DNA from: an uncultured Flavobacteriaceae bacterium
GTDB taxonomy: Bacteria; Bacteroidota; Bacteroidia; Flavobacteriales; Flavobacteriaceae
DNA length: 64,000 nucleotides
Direction: 5' to 3'
NCBI GenBank assembly: GCA_947502975.1
Contig: CANNBV010000003.1
Span: 620,001-684,000 of the forward strand
Part shown: piece after piece, positions 38,217 through 45,996 of the stretch
How the letters are laid out: every line of letters starts with the position of its first letter
Numbering within the stretch: the first letter of the stretch is position 1
Position numbers and translations under genes: made by a program
The notes under the pieces: generated by a model
The model's input: the letters and a program-made list of their open reading frames with translations, nothing else
Database searches by the model: none
What the model was told of the DNA's origin: nothing

Positions 38217-39395
38217 TCAATCAACTATATTAAAAGTGCCTTTCATAGATGCATGAAACTCACATATGTAAAATAAGGTGTTTGGAGCATTTGCTGGTAC
38301 GGTAAAAGATATAGTGCCTTGAGACGCGCCATTATTGGTTACACCATCATTAAAAGCATCACCTGTACCTGTAGTTTGAGCTGATTTTATAATAAATGGA
38401 TGACCCGGGGTATTTAAAACAAATTCATAAGTTTCACCTCTTTTTAAAGTAATATCAGGGTTAGAGGTATTGTTTAAACCTTCTCCACTAAATAAATATG
38501 CAGACGCACCTTGATTACCTATTGTATAGGTTATTGCGCTTGGAGCTTGTGCCTCTGGTGCCTCATCTATATTTTGATTTACAATAGGCCATAAACCAGC
38601 AACAGGAAACCCTACACCAAAATTATCACCTCTTTGTGTATCTTGACCAAAGAAATATAATGGCCATCCTTTATAAGTAATCTGGCTTCTTCCAAAAACA
38701 TTTATACTTCCAAAGTCCGAAGCTGTTAAAACACTTGGTATGTTTGCTAAAGTTGTTTCAAAAATTGGCCATACACCATTATTAGAGAAATCATCTTTTG
38801 TAAAACTATTTGCTCCATTGGTATCGTTTACAAAACTGTAAAGTGTATTGCCTTCGGCATCAACCATATAAAATGTTTCCTCGTCGCCTTCTGTATAATC
38901 GCTTTTAAGATTAGTTTCGTTTCCGTTGCTATCTTTTCCTACTAATTGAGCACTGACCATCATTACAGTATAATCTGGTTTTGCAACGTACCAAACGCCT
39001 CCAGAACCATCTCCATTAATATCTCCAGCTGATGCATCATTAGCAAATGTATATAATGGCCATCCTTTAAATGTGGTTTGTTTACTACCATCTCCTCTAG
39101 TTATAGTTCCAAAATCGGAAGTATTTAAACCATTATCTAAAGTTAAATCTTCTACGAAAAAAGCTGGCCAATTAGATATACAGCCCCCACTACAGTTAGA
39201 TGCGGCTTTACTATCTTTTGAGAAAAAATAAAGCGTAAAACCATTAGAATTTGTTAGTATGTTTCCAAAAGTCGCATTGGTTTTAAGTTGTACTGCGTTA
39301 TTTTGTACTGGTGGTATTGTAGTATCATCATCGTTATCGTTACTACAACTTGTTACCGTTAAAAGTGTGATTAAAATTAAAAATAAATGTTTCAT
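38217..39395 (-). CDS. Lipoprotein with two COG4315 repeats and a C-terminal cupredoxin domain
   Basis: The 392-residue lipoprotein (lipobox LLTVTSC, Cys17) contains two copies of the secreted repeat of unknown function. The first has GFTLYFFSKDSKAASNCSGGCISNWPAFF. The second has GNTLYSFVNDTNGANSFTKDDFSNNGVWPIF. Each is followed by a QTTFKGWPLYTF- or QITYKGWPLYFF-type strand. Residues about 290-392 form a blue-copper-like domain with ligand set His in GHPFIIKS and C-x2-H-x3-M in FYICEFHASMKG. It is therefore probably an outer-membrane electron carrier or copper-binding protein. It lies in the centre of the duplicated YceI/OB/DUF5777 locus. Confidence 0.8.
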   Translation of the reverse strand: MKHLFLILITLLTVTSCSNDNDDDTTIPPVQNNAVQLKTNATFGNILTNSNGFTLYFFSKDSKAASNCSGGCISNWPAFFVEDLTLDNGLNTSDFGTITRGDGSKQTTFKGWPLYTFANDASAGDINGDGSGGVWYVAKPDYTVMMVSAQLVGKDSNGNETNLKSDYTEGDEETFYMVDAEGNTLYSFVNDTNGANSFTKDDFSNNGVWPIFETTLANIPSVLTASDFGSINVFGRSQITYKGWPLYFFGQDTQRGDNFGVGFPVAGLWPIVNQNIDEAPEAQAPSAITYTIGNQGASAYLFSGEGLNNTSNPDITLKRGETYEFVLNTPGHPFIIKSAQTTGTGDAFNDGVTNNGASQGTISFTVPANAPNTLFYICEFHASMKGTFNIVD

Positions 39396-39440
39396 GATTT
39401 TTGAGTGTATTTAAATGACTATTTGATGTTTAAAATTGAT

Positions 39441-39713
39441 TTAATAAGATGTTTTAAAACATTTACACAATGTTTTATTTACATATTGTTGAGAAACACG
39501 ATCGCCTTTTGGTGGATATCCTAAAGCTGTGAGTGTGTTCAATACTTCTGAAATTTGGTTTGCACGATTAAAATTGAAAACCACTAAAGCATCCTCAGGA
39601 AATAACTTGACATTTTTTACATGCTCTACTTCCATAATTTTGTTTTTAATAGGAACAATACAATTTGTACAAAATGTATTTTGAACTACTATTCTAGCTA
39701 AACTTGTTGTCAT
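39441..39713 (-). CDS. Heavy-metal-associated-like domain protein
   Basis: With ATG at 39713 the product has 90 residues and no signal peptide. It resembles a small HMA/copper-chaperone fold. The metal-binding CxxC appears as NTFCTNCIVPIKNKI, followed by EHVKNVKLFPEDALVVFNF and ILNTLTALGYPPKGD. A second Cys pair occurs in the tail (TLCKCFK). It is 10 bases after the DUF5777 copy 2 gene and 45 bases before the COG4315-cupredoxin gene. A longer start at 39779 would overlap the barrel gene, and its extra residues look unlike the family. Confidence 0.65.
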   Translation of the reverse strand: MTTSLARIVVQNTFCTNCIVPIKNKIMEVEHVKNVKLFPEDALVVFNFNRANQISEVLNTLTALGYPPKGDRVSQQYVNKTLCKCFKTSY

Positions 39714-39723
39714 TGCTTTTGGT

Positions 39724-40572
39724 TTAAAAAATTCGTGAAAGGTTAAATCCGAAGAAAATATTACCATCTGTCCAATCACCCGTAGCTTGTCCCAAAAATG
39801 TATTCACATTCATGGGTTGGGCATTGGTAAAATGTAATTGAAAAACATGCCCGCCAGTTTCTAGGTCGAACCCAATTGAAAGCGGGTTTTTAAATGGTGA
39901 ATTTGATGCTCTATTTAGGTGTAAACCATAATCGAAGTTGATTGACCAACGTTTGCTTAATTTATGTCTACCTCCAAAACCAAGCGCATATTGTGTGTTG
40001 GTTTGTGAATCAAAAGCAACTAAATTATCATGAAATAGTGTCGGGATAAGTTCTAAGGAAAAATCCTTACTAAACTTTCTTGAAATTAAGGCCTGTACAG
40101 AATAGCCTAATCTGTGCTTAAACTCCAGACCTGGTAGCTCGTCTTTATCCAAAACTGTGTTTATAAGTAGACTATTAAATAGAACTACTGTAAAAGGCAT
40201 GCCTTCGTTCTTTTGTCTAAGTAAACGAAGTTTTAATGATGTTTCATAAGTCTTTTGAAATGAACTTCTAGAGATACCAATATTTATCCCATCTGAAATT
40301 CCATAAATAAAATTAAGTCGGGTTACTGCTTGGTCTAATCCAAAAAAGTCCTTAATCCCAGTTTCAATAGAACCAAATCTGTGCGATACTACAAAATATA
40401 GTTCTTGTTGAGATACCATTTTAGTAGATTCGAAATTTACGATTTTAAGCCCTTTAAATGCTGCTGATTCAAAAGTGTTTTCAGTTGTTTCGGTATCTAT
40501 CTCGTTGAATAATTCGTCTTGTCCATGTACAAAAACAGAAGCTAAGAATAATAGATATACTATTTTTTTCAT
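39724..40572 (-). CDS. DUF5777 outer-membrane beta-barrel protein (copy 2)
   Basis: The 282-residue product has a signal peptide (IVYLLFLASVFVHGQDE) and DUF5777 strands: ELYFVVSHRFGSIETG, RLNFIYGISDGINIG, YSVQALISRKFSKDFSLELIPT and QYALGFGGRHKL. It ends in GNIFFGFNLSRIF with a terminal Phe, as expected for barrel insertion by BamA. It is paralogous to the protein of 36257-37156. It lies between the OB-fold gene (10 bases upstream) and the HMA-like gene. The transported or bound ligand is unknown. Confidence 0.75.
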   Translation of the reverse strand: MKKIVYLLFLASVFVHGQDELFNEIDTETTENTFESAAFKGLKIVNFESTKMVSQQELYFVVSHRFGSIETGIKDFFGLDQAVTRLNFIYGISDGINIGISRSSFQKTYETSLKLRLLRQKNEGMPFTVVLFNSLLINTVLDKDELPGLEFKHRLGYSVQALISRKFSKDFSLELIPTLFHDNLVAFDSQTNTQYALGFGGRHKLSKRWSINFDYGLHLNRASNSPFKNPLSIGFDLETGGHVFQLHFTNAQPMNVNTFLGQATGDWTDGNIFFGFNLSRIF

Positions 40573-40582
40573 TTTTAATATT

Positions 40583-40975
40583 TTAGTGATTGGTTATTGT
40601 TGCTTGGTCTATTTTTACAAGTTCTAGTAGGTCATCATATCCTACACACCTACCCTTTACACTTAATGTTGTTTTAAGTTTTAGAATACTTACATCAGTA
40701 TTTATGAAGTTAACCTGTATAACATCATTTAGAACTACAGAGTTTTGTTCAACTGAAGTAATAACACCCTCTGTTTTTATCACCTTATCTATAAATTGAC
40801 TAGAAACAGAATCGGCACGCATTACATTTTTCAAATCGTTAGAACTTAAGCTATAATCTATATCCTCAGAAGAGATATCTCTATGTGGTTTGTACATGTA
40901 TCCATAAATAGCATAACCTGCAAAGCCTAATAAGACAATAGATATAGTAATAATGTAAATTATCTTTTTCTTCAT
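40583..40975 (-). CDS. Membrane-anchored OB-fold (tRNA_anti-like) protein (copy 2)
   Basis: The 130-residue protein has an N-terminal helix (IIYIITISIVLLGFAGYAIYGYMY) and a periplasmic OB fold from about 50 to 130 (VIKTEGVITSVEQNSVVLND, LSVKGRCVGYDDLLELV). It overlaps the upstream YceI gene by 4 bases (ATGA) and precedes the barrel gene by 10 bases, forming the cassette YceI-OB-DUF5777. Copy 1 has the order OB-YceI-DUF5777. Confidence 0.7.
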   Translation of the reverse strand: MKKKIIYIITISIVLLGFAGYAIYGYMYKPHRDISSEDIDYSLSSNDLKNVMRADSVSSQFIDKVIKTEGVITSVEQNSVVLNDVIQVNFINTDVSILKLKTTLSVKGRCVGYDDLLELVKIDQATITNH

Positions 40976-41538
40976 TTTTGTACTAGTTTAAAGTCAAGAC
41001 TTACATTAACTACTTTCGCTATTTTATTGCGTACAATTTTTGGGATTTCAATATCAAAGTCAGATGGCGAAACAGTAAAACTTCCTGTTATTGCTATTAT
41101 ATTATTGATCTTTTGTATGGTAAAAATCGCTTCAATAGTTTTCTGTTTACCATGTAATTCTAGAACACCCTTTACGTTTACTTCTACGGCTATTTCATTA
41201 AGGTTTTCTTTAGCATTGAAGTCAATTATTTTACCCTTAAAAATAGCTTTAGGATAGCTATCTGACTCCATATAGTTTTCGTTAAAATGCTCTTCCATTA
41301 AAGAGTTTTTAAACCGAAAACCTTTCATCAGTGCTAAGGCTGCTATCTCATTAGTTTCAATATTATATATGGCGGTGGTAGATTTGTTGGTGGCTTTAAC
41401 TTCTTCAAATAGTTTTTCTGAGGCTTCAAAAACTATAGTTCCGTTTTTATCAATGTATTTGTCTTGGCTAAAACTAACTGAGCATATTAACAAACACATA
41501 CAGATTAGCAATAGTTGATTTATTTTATAAGTTTTCAT
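40972..41538 (-). CDS. YceI-family exported lipocalin-like protein (copy 2)
   Basis: A 188-residue exported protein with a clear signal peptide (LLLICMCLLICSVSFSQD) and the YceI fold: FRFKNSLMEEHFNENYMESDSYPKAIFKGKI, VKGVLELHGKQKTIEAIF and ITGSFTVSPSDFDIEIP. The block MEEHFNENYMESDSYPKA is almost the same as MREHFNESYIESDIYPKA in copy 1, showing recent paralogy. It follows the cytochrome c gene by 16 bases and overlaps the OB-fold gene. Confidence 0.85.
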   Translation of the reverse strand: MKTYKINQLLLICMCLLICSVSFSQDKYIDKNGTIVFEASEKLFEEVKATNKSTTAIYNIETNEIAALALMKGFRFKNSLMEEHFNENYMESDSYPKAIFKGKIIDFNAKENLNEIAVEVNVKGVLELHGKQKTIEAIFTIQKINNIIAITGSFTVSPSDFDIEIPKIVRNKIAKVVNVSLDFKLVQK

Positions 41539-41554
41539 GTAACTAGTTTTTTTA

Positions 41555-41920
41555 TTAATTCTCTTTTATACCCTCTTCAATCCATAGCTCTACTAAATCT
41601 ATAGTCGCTTGAGGTAATCTACCAGAAGGAGGCATTGCTCTGGGCTCCCCTGTTTGCCTACTAATAGATCTTAACAGCTGTCCGTTATTTGCACGTGTAA
41701 ATACTTGATCAAAGTCTGTTAAAGGAAAAGGAGCTCCATTTTGAGGCGGATTTGAATGACACCCTACACAATTGTTATTGATAATAGACTGAATTGTGCT
41801 TGAATACGTAATTGAAGTTCCGGGATCTTGTTCTTCAATAAGGTCGCTTTGATTATCGCTACTACATCTAAATAGAAGTATTAGCGAAAAAATCAGAATG
41901 AGAAGGTTAATTGATTTCAT
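41555..41920 (-). CDS. Monoheme cytochrome c lipoprotein
   Basis: From ATG 41920 the product has 121 residues. The lipoprotein signal is INLLILIFSLILLFRC. The heme-attachment motif is NNCVGCHSNPP (CxxCH), and the likely axial Met is in RAMPPSGRLPQ. The terminal LVELWIEEGIKEN is typical of small c-type cytochromes. The earlier in-frame start at 41971 would place charged residues before the signal and is rejected. It is the first gene of the long minus-strand locus and faces the LytTR regulator. It could pass electrons to the cupredoxin or to YceI partners. Confidence 0.82.
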   Translation of the reverse strand: MKSINLLILIFSLILLFRCSSDNQSDLIEEQDPGTSITYSSTIQSIINNNCVGCHSNPPQNGAPFPLTDFDQVFTRANNGQLLRSISRQTGEPRAMPPSGRLPQATIDLVELWIEEGIKEN

Positions 41921-42164
41921 AAGTTTAATTTTTAATAATAAAATATTTGTAATGCCAGTAATAAAAGGCACTACAAAGGAATTACTAAAGCCAGCTATTT
42001 ACACTATAAACCTATGTGAGAGGGAAAAATTAGCTTTAAAAAGGAATATTTTAGGATGAATAATTGATTATAAATATGAAAAAGTGAATATTGGGTTTTG
42101 AATATAACAAAGAACTGTTCCAATATTCTAAATTCTTATATTAGCTTGAATTTTACGATTGCAA

Positions 42165-43265
42165 ATGAGAAAAGACAAACTTTACTTTTTAACATTTTTA
42201 TCTATTACTATTATTTATGGCCTAGTTGCAAGTTTAGCATTCCATTATCTTGTTAAAGAAAGCTCATTAAAATTACTAGAAACACATTTGGTATTTAGCA
42301 AGAAAGAAGCTAAATCGTTCTCTACACTTTTAAGTCATCAACTATCACAAAATATATCTAAAGACACTTTGATAACTAACATTCAAAAAAGTTTGAATGG
42401 CACCGATTTTGAAATGGGGTTTTTAAGCATATACGATTGGTCTGGAAAAGTTATAGCACACCCAGATATTAAAAATGTAGGACTAATGGCTAGTCCAAAT
42501 AATTCTTATGTATCTTCTGTAAATGATGATCTTACACCAAAAGCATTTTATGATTTATTGAATACTGAAAATGGAATTTCTAGTACAGAAATCATTGAAA
42601 AACAATCAAAAGTAATAGCGCTTAGCTCAATTCAAAACTCTGACTGGATACTAGCTGCGCATTTGAGAACGGATAATATAAAAAGTCAAGTTGAAGATTT
42701 CAAAAATCAATTTCTTATTGTTTTCCTTGTAATGGGCCTTTTTATAGTAATTGCTGCAGTTGTTATTCTTAGAATATTTGGAAGTTCTTATGAAAAGACA
42801 CTAGAGCTGAAAAATGAGAAGTTAGAGGACGAAGTGATTAATCTTTCCAAACTAAATCGTGCTGTTGGTGAGTACCAACAAAAGGTAAGCGAGGAAAAAA
42901 CTAATACAGAGGCTGAATCTAGCGCATCTAAAAAAAGACTTTTAACTTACATAAGGAATGAGTTAGTACCTGTCTCTACAAACGATATCGCATACATTTA
43001 TACAGAAAACACGATTACCTATGTTGTTTGCAATGACAAGAAACGTTCAACCTCAAATTTAAGTTTAGATGAATTATCTGCTCAATTAGATGAATCTTTT
43101 TTCTTTAGAGCGAATAGGCAATTCATCATTTCTATAGCAAGTATTGAGAAAATTGTTAAATATGGTAATAATCAGCTTAAAATTTTGGTAAGACCTGATT
43201 CTGAATCAAGCATAATTATCAGCAAAAACAAAGCTTCACAATTTAAGCAGTGGCTTAATATTTAA
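42165..43265 (+). CDS. Membrane-anchored one-component regulator: extracytoplasmic Cache-like sensor and LytTR domain
   Basis: The 366-residue protein (ATG 42165; a TTG lies two codons earlier) has a first membrane helix (LYFLTFLSITIIYGLVASLAF). A roughly 150-residue periplasmic sensor follows, with FLSIYDWSGKVIAHPDIKNVG as in Cache domains. A second helix (FLIVFLVMGLFIVIAAVVILRIF) and a cytoplasmic coiled coil follow. The C-terminal LytTR DNA-binding domain has NDIAYIYTENTITYVV, FFRANRQFIISIASIEKI and NNQLKILVRP. There is no kinase or receiver domain. It is divergent from the cytochrome/YceI locus, which it probably regulates. Confidence 0.8.
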   Translation: MRKDKLYFLTFLSITIIYGLVASLAFHYLVKESSLKLLETHLVFSKKEAKSFSTLLSHQLSQNISKDTLITNIQKSLNGTDFEMGFLSIYDWSGKVIAHPDIKNVGLMASPNNSYVSSVNDDLTPKAFYDLLNTENGISSTEIIEKQSKVIALSSIQNSDWILAAHLRTDNIKSQVEDFKNQFLIVFLVMGLFIVIAAVVILRIFGSSYEKTLELKNEKLEDEVINLSKLNRAVGEYQQKVSEEKTNTEAESSASKKRLLTYIRNELVPVSTNDIAYIYTENTITYVVCNDKKRSTSNLSLDELSAQLDESFFFRANRQFIISIASIEKIVKYGNNQLKILVRPDSESSIIISKNKASQFKQWLNI

Positions 43266-43322
43266 TTGTATTAACTTTCAAAAAAGACTTCATAAAACAA
43301 AACATAAAGATTATTATCTCTT

Positions 43323-43994
43323 TTATAATTCTAATATTTTAATTAAATCACTAAAGTTTCCTAAAGTAAACTGTGGCTTATACTTTTCTTCTAATCCAAA
43401 ATCTTGCTTGTGAATATTATTGCCGTTATCTAAAATACAAATAGAAGACCACCCTAATTTGTTGGGCGATAAAAAGTCTTTAGAAGTGTTATCTGCAACA
43501 TAGATATAATTGCCTTTCCCAAATAATTTTTCAAAATATAAATAATTAGATTCGTTTGGTTTTTCGCTACCAAATTCTTCAGAAATTACTATACCCTCAA
43601 AGTAATGTTCAATATTTAAAGCTTCAATTTTATTGCGTTGTTGTTCTGAACGACCATCAGTAAGCAATCCCATTTTACAACCTTTAGACTTTAAACTATC
43701 TAATATTTCCTTTCTATCACTCAATAACTCAATGTTTGGGACATGGTTTCGGTAAATACTTAATAAATTCGAAACAGTTAAGCTAACTTTAGAGAATTTG
43801 ATAATTTCTACAAACACATTCAACTTATTAAAATAGAAATCTAGCATTTTATCAAAAAGTAATGCATTATCTATATTAGCTTTTTCACTAATAAGGAAAG
43901 CAATCTCTAAAAAAGCAGATTTTAGATAATCTATTTCATTATAGAGTGTATCATCTAAATCAAAAATAACATGGACATTATTCTTTGTAGCCAT
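43323..43994 (-). CDS. HAD-superfamily phosphatase
   Basis: The 223-residue protein shows HAD motifs: DLDDTLYNE (I), GLLTDGRSEQQRNKIEAL (II), the Lys in EEFGSEKPNESNY (III) and YVADNTSKDFLSPNKLGWSSI (IV). An alpha-helical cap lies between motifs I and II. The 5' end overlaps the ATP-grasp gene by 17 bases. In surface-polysaccharide clusters this pair, ATP-grasp followed by HAD, is common, so a role in making a phosphorylated or aminoacylated glycan precursor is possible. The substrate is unknown. Confidence 0.82.
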   Translation of the reverse strand: MATKNNVHVIFDLDDTLYNEIDYLKSAFLEIAFLISEKANIDNALLFDKMLDFYFNKLNVFVEIIKFSKVSLTVSNLLSIYRNHVPNIELLSDRKEILDSLKSKGCKMGLLTDGRSEQQRNKIEALNIEHYFEGIVISEEFGSEKPNESNYLYFEKLFGKGNYIYVADNTSKDFLSPNKLGWSSICILDNGNNIHKQDFGLEEKYKPQFTLGNFSDLIKILEL

Positions 43995-44946
43995 GTACTA
44001 AAATTTCATCATCATATCTCAGCATAAGCAGATGCTCTTCCCAGTCGTTAAACTCATCAACCTGCTCCCCTACCAAGTACTCTTTTACAATCCATTTAGG
44101 AAAGTTTCCTCCCGCCAAATAAGATAATGGAAAACCACCGCCGAATCTAGGATTAACTTCAATACCTCTTATATCATTTTCAGTTTTATGTTTGAAAAAC
44201 TGAACCGTAATACATCCTCTCACGCCTTCTAAAAACTTTAATTTATCGATTATAAGTTGATGCACTTCGTTTTTCACTGTTAGTCCTTTGCTCACTTCTC
44301 CTCCCCTAACTTCAATTCTTTTTCTAGGTATAGCAGATTTTAAAACTCCTTCTTTATTATAAAATAAATCACAGGTATATTCATCATACAAATTATGATC
44401 TAGGTACTCGAAAAACACATATTTTTTATTTAGAAAATGTTTTTTGGCAAAATCACTTTCTGCCTTGATGATATAATTATCTATGCTGCTGCTACCATTA
44501 ATTGGTTTTATATATAAGGGCAGTTTATAATCGGAGTTCGAATATAGTTTAGCAACATTAATTCCAATCTTTTCGAAGAAATTTTGTGTTTTTACTTTAT
44601 TTTCAGAAATCTCTATAAAAGCCTCATCAGATACTAAAAGTGCAATGCCTTTTTCTTTAAAAGTTTTGATTTCTTTAGATAGTACGGATAGCTCAGTATC
44701 TAAAGTGGGAATAACAAGCTTAACATCATTTTCAACACAAATTTCCAATAATCGTTTCGTGTAATTTTTGTCTTGAATTTTGCAAATTTCAAAAGTACCA
44801 TCGGCTATTTGTGCAGCTGCTGACAATTGAGGAGTAGCATCAACAACGAACACTTTTGATTCAGGATATACCTTTTTCAATTCTGTTTTAAACGCTCTAA
44901 CTAGGGATACTCTTCTGCCTCCCGATGATATTAATATATTTTTCAT
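43978..44946 (-). CDS. ATP-grasp (CarB-like) enzyme
   Basis: The 322-residue product starts at ATG 44946. Its N-terminal Rossmann-like part (NILISSGGRRVSLVRAFK) and ATP-grasp core resemble the carbamoyl-phosphate synthase large-subunit family. LPLYIKPINGSSSIDNYII binds nucleotide. The Mg2+-binding stretch IRGIEVNPRFGGGFPLSYLAGGNFPKWIV matches the family signature, read across about residues 258-286. It probably joins an amino acid or carboxylate to an amine. It lies between a GT2 glycosyltransferase and a HAD phosphatase. Confidence 0.8.
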   Translation of the reverse strand: MKNILISSGGRRVSLVRAFKTELKKVYPESKVFVVDATPQLSAAAQIADGTFEICKIQDKNYTKRLLEICVENDVKLVIPTLDTELSVLSKEIKTFKEKGIALLVSDEAFIEISENKVKTQNFFEKIGINVAKLYSNSDYKLPLYIKPINGSSSIDNYIIKAESDFAKKHFLNKKYVFFEYLDHNLYDEYTCDLFYNKEGVLKSAIPRKRIEVRGGEVSKGLTVKNEVHQLIIDKLKFLEGVRGCITVQFFKHKTENDIRGIEVNPRFGGGFPLSYLAGGNFPKWIVKEYLVGEQVDEFNDWEEHLLMLRYDDEILVHGYKE

Positions 44947-44958
44947 ATACAATTTTTT

Positions 44959-45975
44959 CTATCCTGCAATACGTAATTTTTTAAACAAGCGATACGTATT
45001 GAATCCTAAATATAATGATGTTTTATTATTAAAAACTTTTACTAGAATTTTATAGGTTATGTTATTATAGGTTTTAAAAAAATAGTGGTTAAAAGGATAA
45101 ACACCTATTTGCTTCATACGGCTTAATATATCCTTAAGTTCTTTAAACTTTAAATTTGATTTTATAGTTCTAATAATCAAGAAAAACACAAAAGATGCTT
45201 GCCTTGACTTTAGTACCTCATACGCTTCTAAATACTCACTTTTATCAATATCTTTTAGTAGATTATTATAAACTATAGCGGCATTCTCATTATCATAAAT
45301 CACCTTTTTATAATGTTCAGGTTCTTTACTTGTCATTGCCGAATTGGGCACAATTACATGCCTATGAGTATCTATTGGTACAAAGCATACTTTTTTAGCT
45401 TTGATAAACAAAGTTGCAGTGAAAATGGCATCTTCCATCCATCTCCCTTTTATAAACTCAGTACCGGTAGATTGTAAAAAGTCTCTCTTGATTAAATACC
45501 ACCAAATTTCATTCTTAAACCCGTTATCCCCAATAAAACTTAAACCACTTCTCATATCGATCTCAAACTTGGAAGAATATTCTACAGGCATCAATTCATT
45601 ATAAGAAGTCGTAGTTTTTGTCTTAAACGTCAAAATATCTGGATCATATTTTATAACATAGTCTAAAAGTTTTGCCAAGGCATTAGTTGTCAAATAATCA
45701 TCAGGATCAATAAAATAAATATATTGTCCTTTAGCATATTTCATTCCATTATTCCTAGCGACACCAACACCTGTATTTTTTTGATGGTATACAGAAATAC
45801 AACTATATTTTTCGGCAAAACTTTCTGCTATTTTTGCACTATTATCTGGTGTTTCATCATTTATGATGATGATTTCATAATCATCTACATTAAGATTCTG
45901 ATTAACCAAACTTGTTAAACATTTCTCAATGTACTTTTCTACATTATAAACCGGTATAATAATGCTTAATAGCAT
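44959..45975 (-). CDS. Family 2 glycosyltransferase
   Basis: The 338-residue protein has the GT-A fold of family GT2: SIIIPVYNVEKYIEKCLTSL at the N-terminus, IIINDETPDNS, ARNNGMKYAKGQYIYFIDPDDYL (with DPDD as the metal-binding DxD-like motif), and a C-terminal helical part without obvious membrane helices. It probably adds a sugar to a surface glycan. It is followed 12 bases later by the ATP-grasp gene and starts 21 bases after the TonB receptor ends, so the three may share transcripts. Specificity cannot be predicted. Confidence 0.88.
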   Translation of the reverse strand: MLLSIIIPVYNVEKYIEKCLTSLVNQNLNVDDYEIIIINDETPDNSAKIAESFAEKYSCISVYHQKNTGVGVARNNGMKYAKGQYIYFIDPDDYLTTNALAKLLDYVIKYDPDILTFKTKTTTSYNELMPVEYSSKFEIDMRSGLSFIGDNGFKNEIWWYLIKRDFLQSTGTEFIKGRWMEDAIFTATLFIKAKKVCFVPIDTHRHVIVPNSAMTSKEPEHYKKVIYDNENAAIVYNNLLKDIDKSEYLEAYEVLKSRQASFVFFLIIRTIKSNLKFKELKDILSRMKQIGVYPFNHYFFKTYNNITYKILVKVFNNKTSLYLGFNTYRLFKKLRIAG

Positions 45976-45996
45976 AAAACTATATTATTAAAATAT

